Part shown: in pieces, positions 8,534-17,673 of the stretch
Layout of the letters: every line of letters begins with the position of its first letter
How positions within the stretch are numbered: the stretch's first letter is position 1
Source: Saccharospirillum sp.
GTDB taxonomy: Bacteria > Pseudomonadota > Gammaproteobacteria > Pseudomonadales > Natronospirillaceae
Assembly: GCA_022565595.1 (NCBI GenBank)
Contig: JAIUML010000004.1
Span: 124,001-188,000, forward strand
DNA: 64,000 bases
Direction of reading: 5' to 3'
Notes under the pieces: model-generated
What the model was told of the DNA's origin: nothing
The model's database searches: none
What the model saw: only the letters and a program-made list of their open reading frames with translations
Made by a program: the position numbers and the translations under genes

Positions 8534-10371
8534 ATGGCTCCTTCAAAAGATGCATGGCGTTACTTCCCGGCATTACTGGCCGTGCTGTTGTTAATGACGC
8601 TCTGGTGTCTGTGGCAGATCCATCGGACACCCATTCGCATAGAGGCCTGGCAAATAGAGCAGGCCACCTTCACTGCGATCGATCAAGGCACTGAAACCCC
8701 CATTCAATTACCACACACCTGGCACGACACCGGCCATCTGACAGCGGAAGGGACCTATCGGTTAACCCTTGATCTGGAAACACCACCGCAGGAGGTCTGG
8801 GCACTGTACATTCCCAGGTTGAGTGGTCGACTGCAACTGGCCGTGAACCACCAGACCATCAACCCGGACATCTGGCTACAGAATTCTCAGTATCGATTGG
8901 ACAACCGTCCCTTGTTGTTGCTGGTGCCCGCGGCACTGCTGGTTCAGGGTGACAACCTGCTGGAACTGAGCGTGGCAGCCGATATACCACGCCAGGGTGA
9001 CCTGAGCGCCCTCTACTTTGGGCCCGCTGAACAACTCTTGCCGGTTCACAGCCAGCTGGATTTCTACAAGTATCGGCTGAGCCAGTTCATTGTCGTTCTC
9101 TTGTTGATCATGGCGGCACTGATGACAGCACTGTGGCGCCTACGGCCGAACGAGTCCATCTATGGCTGGTACGCTCTGGCCAGCTTTGCCTGGGCGGTGC
9201 ATACTCTGGATCGTGTCATCGTCAACTTGCCCATTGCCGCTCACTGGTGGGACTGGCTGATGGTTGTCAGCCTGCTCTGGCTGCCAGTACTCTGCACGCT
9301 TTTTATTCACCGCCACCTTAAAGTGCAGTACCCGGTTCGTGAACGCCTTGCCATGCGTCTGCTCTTTATCCTGACCATTCTCTTGCTGCTACTGCCGACG
9401 TCTCTGTTTTATAAAAGCCTCGCCCTGATTAACAATCTGACGCTGATACTGGGCCTTTACCCGGTCGCCTTGCTGGCCTGGTTCGGCATAAACCAACCTC
9501 AAGGAGACGTTCGCTACCTGATGATCACTGGCCTGTTCATGGTCGTACTGGGTGGGCATGATGCGATGGTCGTAAACCAGTGGATCGACAATCACCAGGG
9601 ATTTTTAATGCACTACAGCGCACCCCTGGTGCTGACGGTGTTCACCGGTATCCTGTTACGTCGCTTTGTTGAAGCCCTGTCACTGTCCGAAAATCTCAGC
9701 CGCGACCTGGAGCAACGCATCCAACAAAAACACAATGAACTCGCGGCCAACTACGCCCAGTTGCAACAACTGGAGCGAGAACGCGTGCTGACCGCCGAGC
9801 GCGAACGTCTGACTCGAGACATGCACGACGGCATTGGTGGTCACCTGGTTTCCCTGATGGCACAACTGGAAGGCCAGGACGATACTCCTGAAGCGGTGAT
9901 GCAAGGGTTGCGCGAAGCCCTGGATGATCTGCGCCTGATGATCGATTCCATGGAAGACATCGACGGCGACCTGCTGGCCATACTCGGCATGTTCCGTGGC
10001 CGTATAGAACCCCGCCTGGAGCAGGCAGGCATCACTCTGAACTGGCGCGTGACGGACCTGCCACCGCTGCCTGAACTCGGCCCGGAAAAGGCACTGCACA
10101 TCCTGCGCATACTGCAGGAAGCACTGACCAATTGCCTGCGCCACGCGCGAGCGAGGTAACCTTGAGTACCGGTTGCCAAATCGAAAGCAATGGGCAGCAG
10201 CGCGTCTTTATCGAAATTTTGGACAATGGCTGTGGCTTCAAACCTCAGAACAACCATCACAACGGAAGAGGGTTGAAACACCTGCAACGCCGCGCCCAGA
10301 TGATTGGTGGTGACTTGACCTTGACCAGTACCCACCAGGGCACCCAACTGCACCTGAGTATGCCGGTATAA
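8534..10371 (+). pseudogene. Sensor histidine kinase (7TMR-DISM-like, HisKA_3), frameshifted
   Basis: Frame 2 codes residues 1-541: one N-terminal membrane segment, a periplasmic beta-rich domain (about 30-185), roughly seven membrane helices (187-375), a coiled coil, and a HisKA_3 dimerisation motif with the phosphoacceptor H431 in RDMHDGIGGHLVSL. It then stops at 10157-10159 inside the N-box (LTNCLRHAR). The ATPase domain continues in frame 1 (SEVTLSTG, DNGCGF, GRGLKHLQRRAQ) to 10371. The two parts join if one base is missing after 10149, in a GCGCG run. Either the kinase is inactivated or this is a sequencing error; the intact downstream frame with both G-boxes suggests the lesion is recent or artefactual. 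Confidence 0.85.
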
Positions 10372-10489
10372 CGCCTTTAACTGCGCCGCCCCTCCCCAAT
10401 TCATGGGATACCCAAGCCCCACCCTCCATGCAAAGATGACCGCGCCGACTAACAAAGCGAATGCCTGCCAGCATTCCTGGAGGGTCACG

Positions 10490-11584
10490 ATGACCACTCT
10501 TTCGACCGCTAAACCTGCTCTCTCCGTTCTGTTTGCAGCTTGTCTGGTGGCACTACCAACGACTGCTCAGTCTGATACGGAACTGAGAGCCAGCACCTAC
10601 GTGCAAACAATCGGCACCGACGGCCTTGGCAATCGGGAAGAAAAAGAAGCCTGGGAGGCCTTACGAAGCCCGGACACAGCGGGCATACAAACCGATTTGC
10701 TGACGTCGTCGTCTAATATTTCCGGGGCCTTCTTCAGCGCAGGCGGACCCGTTGGTGCCACCGCTGTAGCAACCTATGGGTATATGATCGTAGAGGTTAC
10801 GATTGGCGGGGCTGGCAGTCAGGCTTTTGCAGGCGTATTGACCGACAGTTTCTTTGGCGGCCACGAAACTGATGCCGGCACTCGTTTCGAGGACGACGTC
10901 ATAATCGATGCACCCGGCTTGACGGGCACCCAGGGTACAGCCACCTTCCACTACACTCACGATGCCTACGCTTTGCTGGACGGCTTTATTCAGCCCGATG
11001 GTCTGCCATCGACTTTCAACAAACCCGAACTGAGTGTTACCGTGGAAATGACGGTGAGAGTGGCCAACTACAGGGAGGACTTTTCGACCTCGCGCAGTTT
11101 GACCCCTGCGGGCGATATCACTCTCGATGAGATGCCTGATGAAGTCGTCGCAGAAAATTTCACCTTCACCTACGGTACCCCATTCAAGATTCGAGCAAAA
11201 CTCGACGCTACCGCCTACCTCGAAGCCAGTGGATTTCAACTGGCGCAAGGACGAGTCTCGGGTGGCTTTCCAACAGGTTTCCAATGGCTCGGCATCACCG
11301 GCCTGCCGGCCAATGCCACTGTCACCGGCGCCATAGACTGGTCCAAAGCAGCTCCCTCCCCCTTTACCGGTGAAGACCCGGACCCTGGCCCCATCTTGGG
11401 GCCACCCGGCGGAAGTGGTGCAACAGGGGGTGGAGGCAGCGGTGGCTCCCTGAACGGATGGTTAACCGTCGCAATACTCACACTGTTCGCTCTGCGCCGC
11501 CGGACATCCAAAAATTCCTTACTTCCAGCAGCTTTATCCCACGCATCGCCGGCATTCCAGCAAAAACCGAAGGGGTCAAGATGA
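10490..11584 (+). CDS. Exported GlyGly-CTERM protein, paralog 1
   Basis: A 364-residue protein with a Sec signal peptide (about 1-28, ending PTTAQS), a beta-rich extracellular body of unknown family, and a C-terminal sorting-like tail: a glycine/serine linker, one hydrophobic helix (GWLTVAILTLFAL) and an RRR cluster. This is the GlyGly-CTERM pattern recognised by rhombosortase. The tail runs about 24 residues past the arginines, longer than usual. The start at 10490 has GGAGGG at 10479-10484. Its stop overlaps the start of a close paralog (ATGA). Lying just after a two-component operon, it may be that system's target, but only proximity supports this. Confidence 0.8.
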   Translation: MTTLSTAKPALSVLFAACLVALPTTAQSDTELRASTYVQTIGTDGLGNREEKEAWEALRSPDTAGIQTDLLTSSSNISGAFFSAGGPVGATAVATYGYMIVEVTIGGAGSQAFAGVLTDSFFGGHETDAGTRFEDDVIIDAPGLTGTQGTATFHYTHDAYALLDGFIQPDGLPSTFNKPELSVTVEMTVRVANYREDFSTSRSLTPAGDITLDEMPDEVVAENFTFTYGTPFKIRAKLDATAYLEASGFQLAQGRVSGGFPTGFQWLGITGLPANATVTGAIDWSKAAPSPFTGEDPDPGPILGPPGGSGATGGGGSGGSLNGWLTVAILTLFALRRRTSKNSLLPAALSHASPAFQQKPKGSR

Positions 11585-12648
11585 ACATGCGATTTTCAAA
11601 AAGCCTTGCTCTGCCAGTGCTGTTTACGGCTTACCTGCTGGCGCAGCCTCTAACGGTTCAGGCCGATACAGAAATGAGGACTGTTGCCGATGTTCGAAGG
11701 ATCGGCACCGACAGCCAGGGTAACTTTGAACAAAAATTTGAACGTGAAAGACTGGAAAGCCCAGACTCTGCTGACGTAGTGGCAGACTTGCTGACTTCAT
11801 CGCTGAATTTATCTGGCGCAATCTACACCGCAGGTGGACCACTTGGTGCAACAGCTCTGGCCACACAAGGCTATTTGATCAGTGATGTCTCCGTTGGCGG
11901 AACGCTAAGCCAGGCTTTTGCAGGCGTGCTGACCGACGACTTTGTTGGAGAAGTCAGCGCTAGCGCTTCGGCTCGCTTCGAGGATGAGGTAATCATCGAT
12001 GCACCCGGCTTGACTGGCACTCAGGGCACAGCCACCTTCCACTACACCCATGATGCCTACGCTGTGCTGGACGGCTTTATACAACACGATGATCTGCCTC
12101 CTACATTTAACGTGCCTCAACTGAATATATGGGTGGAAATGAGTGTCAGGGTAGCTAGCCACAGTGGGGTCTTTTTCTTAACGCACAACCTGAGTCCCGC
12201 TGGAGACAGCAGCACCGATACCATGCCTGATGAAGTCGTCGCAGAAAGTTTTACCTTTACCTACGGCACCCCATTCACACTCCGTGCAAGTCTCACAGCT
12301 TCTGCCCTCCTCGAGGCAGACGGACTTCAACTGGCTCAGGGCCGAGTATCAGGTGGGACTCCAACAGGCTTTCAGTGGCTTGGCATCACCGGTCTGCCGG
12401 CCAATGCCACAGTCACCGGCGCCAGAGACTGGTCCAAAGCAGCACCATCACCCTTTACTGGTGAAGCCCCTGACCCAGGCCCCGTAGTCGGGCCACCCAG
12501 TGGTGGCGCAACGAGTGGTGGTGGCACAGCGGGGGGCAGCAGCGGAGGCTCAGTGAGCGGCTGGCTTGCAGGCGCAGTAATAGCACTGATCGCACTGCGC
12601 CGCCGGTCAAAAAGCACGCCTTCTCTCCCTCTGGGTTTATCCCCGTAA
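11581..12648 (+). CDS. Exported GlyGly-CTERM protein, paralog 2
   Basis: A 355-residue homolog of the preceding gene, starting in an ATGA overlap with it. It has a signal peptide (to about residue 29, LTVQADT), the same conserved core blocks (IIDAPGLTGTQGTATFHYTH, WLGITGLPANATVTGA, DWSKAAPSPFTGE), then a Gly/Ser linker, a hydrophobic helix and RRRSK. DNA in the core blocks is almost identical to paralog 1, pointing to recent duplication or gene conversion. The N-terminal 100 residues have diverged more. A short AGAGC/GCTCT hairpin with four T's at 12662-12679 could end transcription, inside the tail of the convergent YcaO gene. Confidence 0.8.
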   Translation: MNMRFSKSLALPVLFTAYLLAQPLTVQADTEMRTVADVRRIGTDSQGNFEQKFERERLESPDSADVVADLLTSSLNLSGAIYTAGGPLGATALATQGYLISDVSVGGTLSQAFAGVLTDDFVGEVSASASARFEDEVIIDAPGLTGTQGTATFHYTHDAYAVLDGFIQHDDLPPTFNVPQLNIWVEMSVRVASHSGVFFLTHNLSPAGDSSTDTMPDEVVAESFTFTYGTPFTLRASLTASALLEADGLQLAQGRVSGGTPTGFQWLGITGLPANATVTGARDWSKAAPSPFTGEAPDPGPVVGPPSGGATSGGGTAGGSSGGSVSGWLAGAVIALIALRRRSKSTPSLPLGLSP

Positions 12649-12659
12649 GGGGAAGAGAG

Positions 12660-14849
12660 TCAGAGCGAGCGGCTCTTTTGCGCCCTTGAAGCATGCAATT
12701 TCTTGTAGCTCTCGATCAGACGTAAATGCTTATCCAACCCCTCCAGTTGCATGTTGGTTGGTGTCAGTCCATAAAAGCGCACCCGCCCTTCCACTGAGCC
12801 AACCACGGCGGCCATGGTCTGTTCACCGAACATGCGCTGCAGGTTGGCCAGGTAGTCATCCAACTCGAGTTCGTCATCCAGCTGGATTTCCAACACCGCG
12901 TTCACTGCCTGATAGAAGAGCCCGCGAGCAGCAGTATTGTCATTAAACTGAAGAAAGGTCTCGACGCGCTCCAGCGCCTCTTCGTGCTGTTGCAGGGCAA
13001 GGTGAACCAGCAGCTTCAGTTCCAGTATGGTCAACTGACCCCAGACGGTGTTTTCATCAAACTCAATGCCGATCAGGGTACGGATGTCGGTGTAGTCGTC
13101 CAGTTGGCTCTCTTCCAGGCGGTCGACCAGATCTTGCAGTTGCTCATCGCTCAGAGCATGGAGATTGAGAATGTCTTCGCGATAATCCAGCGCCTTGTTG
13201 GTATTGTCCCAGATCAGATCATCCACCGGGTACACCTCGGAGTAGCCAGGCACCAGTATGCGACAGACCGGTGCGCCCAGATCTTCATGAACGGCCATAT
13301 AGCTCTCTTTGCCCATGGCGTCGAGAATGCCAAACAAGGTCGCGGCTTCTTCTTCATTGCTGCCGGAGAAATCCCATTCGTGGAAGTCGAAGTCCGAGTG
13401 GGCACTGAAGAAGCGCCAGGAGACTACTCCGGTCGAATCGATAAAGTGCTCGACAAAGTTGTTCGGCTCAGTGACCGCCAGGCTATTGAAGGTGGGTGGT
13501 GGCACATCGTTCAGACCTTCAAAGCTTCGGCCCTGCAGCAACTCGGTCAGGCTGCGCTCCAGGGCCACTTCAAAGCTCGGATGCGCCCCAAAGGAGGCAA
13601 AGACCCCTCCCGTTCTCGGGTTCATCAGCGTGACACAGGCGACTGGAAACTGCCCCCCAAGAGAGGCATCCTTTACCAACACAGGGAAACCCTGAGCTTC
13701 CAGTGCTTTGATGCCCTCGAGAATGTCCGGGTACTTCTGCAATACCGACTCTGGCACATCCGGCAAGGCCAGTTCTTGTTCCAGAATCTGCTTCTTCACC
13801 GCCCGTTCGAAAACCTCCGACAGGCACTGCACCTGAGCTTCAAAGAGAGTATTGCCCGCACTCATACCATTGCTGAGGTAGAGGTTCTCGATCAGGTTTG
13901 AGGGAAAGTAGACCACCTCTCCATCCGAATGACGCACGAAAGGCAAGGCGCAGATGCCCCGCTCTACCTTGCCGGAGTTGGTGTCGATCAGGTTGGAACC
14001 CTGTAACTCGTCTTCCGGGTCGTATATGCCCAGGCAGTAGTCATCGAGCAAGCCTTCAGGCAATGCATCGTCTGGCCCTGGTTTGAACCAACGCTCGTTG
14101 GGGTAATGCACGAAATCGCTGTTGGCGATCTCTTCACCGAAATACTGGTCGTTGTAAAAAAAGTTGCAGCTCAAGCGCTCGATGAACTCACCCAATGCCG
14201 AGCACAGCGCGCTTTCCTTGGTGGCACCCTTGCCATTGGTAAAGCACATGGGCGACGCGGCATCACGAACATGCAGTGACCAGACATGCGGCACAATGTT
14301 GCGCCAGGAGGCAATCTCGATTTTCATGCCCAGGTCCGCCAGAATGGCGGTCATGTTGGCGATGGTCTGCTCCAGCGGCAGGTCCTTGCCCGGAATAAAG
14401 GTGCGCGACTCTTCCCGAGAGGCCGCCATCAGCAGAGCCTGGGCATCTTCATCCAGATTATCGACGGTTTCGATCTCGAACCCGGGGCCAGTCTGCACCA
14501 CCTTCTTGACCGTACAGCGATCGATAGAGCGAAGAATGCCCTGGCGGTCCTTGTCGGAAATGCCTTCCGGCAATTCCACCTGTATTTTGAACACCTGGTT
14601 ATAGCGGTTTTCCGGATCAACGATGTTGTTTTGCGACAGACGAATGTTCTCTGTCGGAATATCGCGCGCCAGGCAGTAAACCCGAACAAAATAGGCCGCA
14701 CAGAGCGCAGAGGAGGCAAGGAAGTAATCAAACGGACTTGGAGCCGAGCCATCGCCCTTGTAACGAATGGGCTGGTCGGTAATGACGGTAAAATCATCAA
14801 ACTTTGCTTCAAGTCTGAGATTTTCAAGAAAATTGACTGTGATTTCCAT
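12660..14849 (-). CDS. ycaO: OsmC-YcaO fusion protein
   Basis: A 729-residue protein. Residues 1-130 are OsmC-like (GDGSAPSPFDYFLASSALC with the redox-type Cys). Residues 165-570 are a YcaO domain (GKGATKESALCSALGEFIER, FEAQVQCLSEVFER, PGYSEVYPVDD), an ATP-dependent cyclodehydratase/kinase fold. The last 150 residues are helical, TPR-like. In E. coli the YcaO protein is linked to beta-methylthiolation of ribosomal protein S12; the OsmC-fused form is common in gammaproteobacteria. The start at 14849 is preferred over an in-frame ATG 15 codons upstream because GGAAC is nearby and OsmC homology starts there. It is monocistronic and convergent with the GlyGly-CTERM pair. Confidence 0.88.
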   Translation of the reverse strand: MEITVNFLENLRLEAKFDDFTVITDQPIRYKGDGSAPSPFDYFLASSALCAAYFVRVYCLARDIPTENIRLSQNNIVDPENRYNQVFKIQVELPEGISDKDRQGILRSIDRCTVKKVVQTGPGFEIETVDNLDEDAQALLMAASREESRTFIPGKDLPLEQTIANMTAILADLGMKIEIASWRNIVPHVWSLHVRDAASPMCFTNGKGATKESALCSALGEFIERLSCNFFYNDQYFGEEIANSDFVHYPNERWFKPGPDDALPEGLLDDYCLGIYDPEDELQGSNLIDTNSGKVERGICALPFVRHSDGEVVYFPSNLIENLYLSNGMSAGNTLFEAQVQCLSEVFERAVKKQILEQELALPDVPESVLQKYPDILEGIKALEAQGFPVLVKDASLGGQFPVACVTLMNPRTGGVFASFGAHPSFEVALERSLTELLQGRSFEGLNDVPPPTFNSLAVTEPNNFVEHFIDSTGVVSWRFFSAHSDFDFHEWDFSGSNEEEAATLFGILDAMGKESYMAVHEDLGAPVCRILVPGYSEVYPVDDLIWDNTNKALDYREDILNLHALSDEQLQDLVDRLEESQLDDYTDIRTLIGIEFDENTVWGQLTILELKLLVHLALQQHEEALERVETFLQFNDNTAARGLFYQAVNAVLEIQLDDELELDDYLANLQRMFGEQTMAAVVGSVEGRVRFYGLTPTNMQLEGLDKHLRLIESYKKLHASRAQKSRSL

Positions 14850-14950
14850 CAGGCGGGTTCCGGGGTTATCAAAAATGGCATGCCTTGGCGGCAACGGCGG
14901 CCATTATCCCGGTTTTACAGCGGTTTGTCAGGGGCAGCTCCGACCAGGAC

Positions 14951-15880
14951 TCAATGGTAGAACTGGAAAGTATTCCGACCGCTCTTTTTGCTGCTGTACA
15001 TGGCCATATCTGCATGCAACAGCAAAGAGTCGGCATCGTCTCCGTTTTCGGGATAAATACTGATACCGATACTCGGGGTAATGTTGATGACATGCCCTCC
15101 AATGGTTCTCGGGGTAGAGAGTTCCGCCAACAACTTGTTCGCTATATGCGCCGCGTCCTCTCTTGCTTCGACTTCCGACAACAGAATGATGAACTCATCA
15201 CCACCCTGTCGGCTGACAGTGTCAGTGGAACGAACGCAAGTCAGAATCTGGTCGGCGACGCTTTGCAATAATTGGTCGCCAACCGCATGGCCATAGGAAT
15301 CGTTGATCTGTTTAAAATCATCCAGATCAAGGAACAACACAGCGATGTGCTTTTGATGGCGCTTTGCCATTCCAATGGCCTGGGTCAGGCGCTCCTGCAT
15401 CAAGACACGATTTGGCAGCCCGGTAAGATAGTCATGCTGGGCAAGGTAACTCATTTTTTGTGTCACACTGCCCGATTGACGCGCATCATGAAAGACAATA
15501 ACCGCACCAGCCAATTTGCCGGCAGCATCATAAATGGGTGCTGCAGAATCCTCAATCGCCAGATCAGAGCCATCACGACGAACAAGAATGCTGCCTAGAG
15601 CCAAAGCCACAACCTGGCCCTCTTTGATCGCCCTTTGTGCCGGGTTTTTCACTCGATGCCGACTAACTCCATCTATTACAAAGAAAACATCATCGACGGA
15701 TCGACCCAAGGCATCACTATCACTCCAGCCAGTCAATGTTTTGGCCACCTTGTTGAGGTATATCACCCTGCCCTCCGGGTCGATGACCAACACAGCATCG
15801 CCTATGGCATCCAAAGTGATCTGAGCCATATCCTCAAAGGATAGTTCTCCCAAAAGTCCAGTATCGGGTTGAAAATTCAT
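14951..15880 (-). CDS. PAS-GGDEF diguanylate cyclase
   Basis: A 309-residue cytoplasmic enzyme predicted to make cyclic di-GMP from GTP. A PAS domain occupies about 16-135. The GGDEF domain (about 145-305) has LTGLPNR, FLDLDDFKQINDSYGH and an intact GGDEF motif at 226-230. The inhibitory I-site RxxD is at 217-220, exactly five residues before GGDEF, so product inhibition is likely. No membrane segment is present. The start at 15880 is favoured by AAGGA 9-13 nt upstream. The frame stays open to an ATG at 16087, but the extra residues show no domain. Confidence 0.92.
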   Translation of the reverse strand: MNFQPDTGLLGELSFEDMAQITLDAIGDAVLVIDPEGRVIYLNKVAKTLTGWSDSDALGRSVDDVFFVIDGVSRHRVKNPAQRAIKEGQVVALALGSILVRRDGSDLAIEDSAAPIYDAAGKLAGAVIVFHDARQSGSVTQKMSYLAQHDYLTGLPNRVLMQERLTQAIGMAKRHQKHIAVLFLDLDDFKQINDSYGHAVGDQLLQSVADQILTCVRSTDTVSRQGGDEFIILLSEVEAREDAAHIANKLLAELSTPRTIGGHVINITPSIGISIYPENGDDADSLLLHADMAMYSSKKSGRNTFQFYH

Positions 15881-16332
15881 GGGGGTGATCCTTCTTTTTT
15901 CAGGCTCTCTATCAGATTGCAGCAACTGTTGGATATGCCAGAATAGCCATTGTGCGAAGGCTTTTAGTCGGCCGTAAGTCTGACCGGCCTTCTGCTCAAC
16001 AGAAACTCGTGGTGAATGTCGGGTGTCATTTGAACTCAACTGCTTCATGTTCAAGTGCGGCTCAATACCGTTACGCAATGTTTTCATTGGTTATCATCAA
16101 CTCTCAGTATGGGCCACAAAAAACAATCCTAAGCAGCCGATTAAAACGAGTCTGTTCGCAAACACACAGAGTCAGAATCCGTGCACTACGACTTCAAACG
16201 TCTATACCTGAAGAGTGATTTAGCGTGTGTAAGCGCACATACAGATTGCGCTACGACGCTTATTCTACCAGTGGAACATCAGTTAAAACTTGTCCAATTC
16301 GTACAAGTAAACCGCTTCCCTGGAGAACGACC
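15881..16332. other. Intergenic region, divergent promoters expected
   Basis: These 452 bp lie between the divergent diguanylate cyclase and a small hypothetical gene. The only coding-like feature is the in-frame upstream extension of the cyclase to 16087. The rest is ordinary, moderately AT-rich DNA in which I see no convincing RNA, repeat or additional ORF. Confidence 0.5.
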
Positions 16333-16551
16333 ATGAGAAAACAACCAGACAACAAATCGCGAGAAATAGCAGCCAGCGATAACCAGCAACAACAAAAACC
16401 ACCTCAACAGCAACCAGGCAAAATACCTGGTGATCCAACACCGGACAATCCCACTCCGACCAACCCGACTCACCAGGAGGCTTCGATCGAGTCGACGGCG
16501 ACCAAAGACATACTGAAAGGAAACAAGAAAAACAGCGTCCTGCCTTCCTGA
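16333..16551 (+). CDS. Small Pro/Gln/Asn-rich hypothetical protein
   Basis: A 72-residue hydrophilic, low-complexity protein beginning MRKQPDNKSREIAASDN, followed by a Gln stretch and a DNPTPTNPT segment, with a basic C-terminus (KGNKKNSVLPS). GGAG at 16322-16325 lies 7 nt before the ATG, which supports this start. It is predicted to be intrinsically disordered and cytoplasmic. It sits tail-to-tail with the first Crp-like gene. I do not recognise a family; a non-coding frame is possible. Confidence 0.45.
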   Translation: MRKQPDNKSREIAASDNQQQQKPPQQQPGKIPGDPTPDNPTPTNPTHQEASIESTATKDILKGNKKNSVLPS

Positions 16552-16605
16552 TATAGCGATGCAGCAGCATTAAGGTATGACACTAAAGGATATTGACAAG
16601 GATCG

Positions 16606-17361
16606 TCAATGGTCATGGAAAGGCGGACTCAGTAATCGATCCGTCTCTCTTCTGACTACGCTGTAACATTCACAACTTAATTGCTCTAGCCTGGACCGAT
16701 CGACTACCTCTATATGCCCACGTCTGTATTCAATAACACCCTGTTTTTGTAACCGCCCTGCAGCTTCTGTTACGCCTTCGCGGCGCACTCCGAGCATGTT
16801 TGCGATCAACTCCTGAGTCATCACCAGGTGGTTTGTGGGAAGTCGATCGAGAGAAAGCAACAGCCAACGGCATAATTGTTGATCAATGGAGTGATGTCGA
16901 TTACAGACAGCAGTCTGCGCCATCTGGGTGATTAACGCCTGAGTGTAACGCAACACCAGGGCCATTAAAGGGCCATGCCGATTAAACTCATCGACCAGCC
17001 GATGGCCTAACAACCGATAGCCCGATCCGCCACTTTGAACGACAGCACGGCTGGAAGTGCTCTCACCACCCATAAACAGGGAAATACCCACAAGACCCTC
17101 GTTACCGACAACAGAAATCTCGGCCGAAGCACCGCTTTCCATGACGTAGAGCAAAGACACTATGGAGTCGACCGGGAAGTACACATGCCGCATTTTAACG
17201 CCGGCCTCATAAAGCACCTCACCCAAAGGCATGGGAACCTCTTCAAGGTACGGGAAAAGCCTGCCTTGGACGTCGGGTGGCAAGGCAGCGAGGATTCGAT
17301 TCCTTGCGGGTTGGATGGATGGAGACACTTTTGGAGATATTTTCGTCTCGACTTGCTGCAT
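16606..17361 (-). CDS. Crp/Fnr-family transcriptional regulator, copy A
   Basis: A 251-residue protein with a cyclic-nucleotide-binding fold (about 25-145, YFPVDSIVSLL) and a C-terminal winged helix in which ELIANMLGVRREGVTEAAGR is the recognition helix-turn-helix. The Fnr iron-sulfur cysteine motif is absent and the Crp cAMP-contacting RxS signature is not evident, so the ligand is unknown. The start at 17361 is chosen over an upstream in-frame codon at 17427 because AAGG precedes it and homology starts later. A 134-bp inverted-repeat element lies just upstream. A paralog is encoded at 17674. Confidence 0.87.
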   Translation of the reverse strand: MQQVETKISPKVSPSIQPARNRILAALPPDVQGRLFPYLEEVPMPLGEVLYEAGVKMRHVYFPVDSIVSLLYVMESGASAEISVVGNEGLVGISLFMGGESTSSRAVVQSGGSGYRLLGHRLVDEFNRHGPLMALVLRYTQALITQMAQTAVCNRHHSIDQQLCRWLLLSLDRLPTNHLVMTQELIANMLGVRREGVTEAAGRLQKQGVIEYRRGHIEVVDRSRLEQLSCECYSVVRRETDRLLSPPFHDH

Positions 17362-17432
17362 TGATATTGGGCCTTGATAAAGTTGCCATAATGTAACTAT
17401 ACATGGAAACAGCCTGTGACTACTCATAGCAA

Positions 17433-17566
17433 CAATGGGTTATCAGTTTTCCGGACGCGCATGCCTACCTCCATGTCGTCCCTTCTGTTCCGCTTTTCCT
17501 TATCTTCCGTGCTAGCTCATTTTGCTCTTCCTGAGCACCAATGGCCGGAAAACTGATAGCCCACTG
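17433..17566. repeat. 134-bp element bounded by 22-bp inverted repeats
   Basis: The outer arms 17433-17454 and 17545-17566 are inverted copies matching at 20 of 22 positions; the shared core reads TATCAGTTTTCCGG on the left and its complement on the right. The 90-bp interior is pyrimidine-rich on the plus strand and has no ORF. A weaker GTGCT/AGCAC pair lies inside. No target-site duplication is visible at the ends. It could be a miniature inverted-repeat element or a bidirectional regulatory hairpin, and occupies the gap upstream of Crp-like copy A and downstream of copy B. Confidence 0.6.
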
Positions 17567-17673
17567 CATTCAACTACCGGCCTATCGCAACAATAGTATA
17601 GAGGTGTCCAGCCTTCTGTGCGGTGTCGAACATTAGACGAAAATAGCTCAGACACTCTGGTAGAACCGGCTGC

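Noticed and set aside
7739-10409. CCAATTCATGGGAT occurs at 7739-7752 and 10396-10409, upstream of the response regulator and of the GlyGly-CTERM gene.
   Set aside because: Several exact 14-base repeats are expected by chance in 64 kb, and a 10-base core also occurs at the start codon at 15880, so there is no good case for a regulator site.
12984-13901. A 305-codon frame antisense to the OsmC-YcaO gene.
   Set aside because: Low-quality composition, no start signals, and the minus strand encodes a complete known family.
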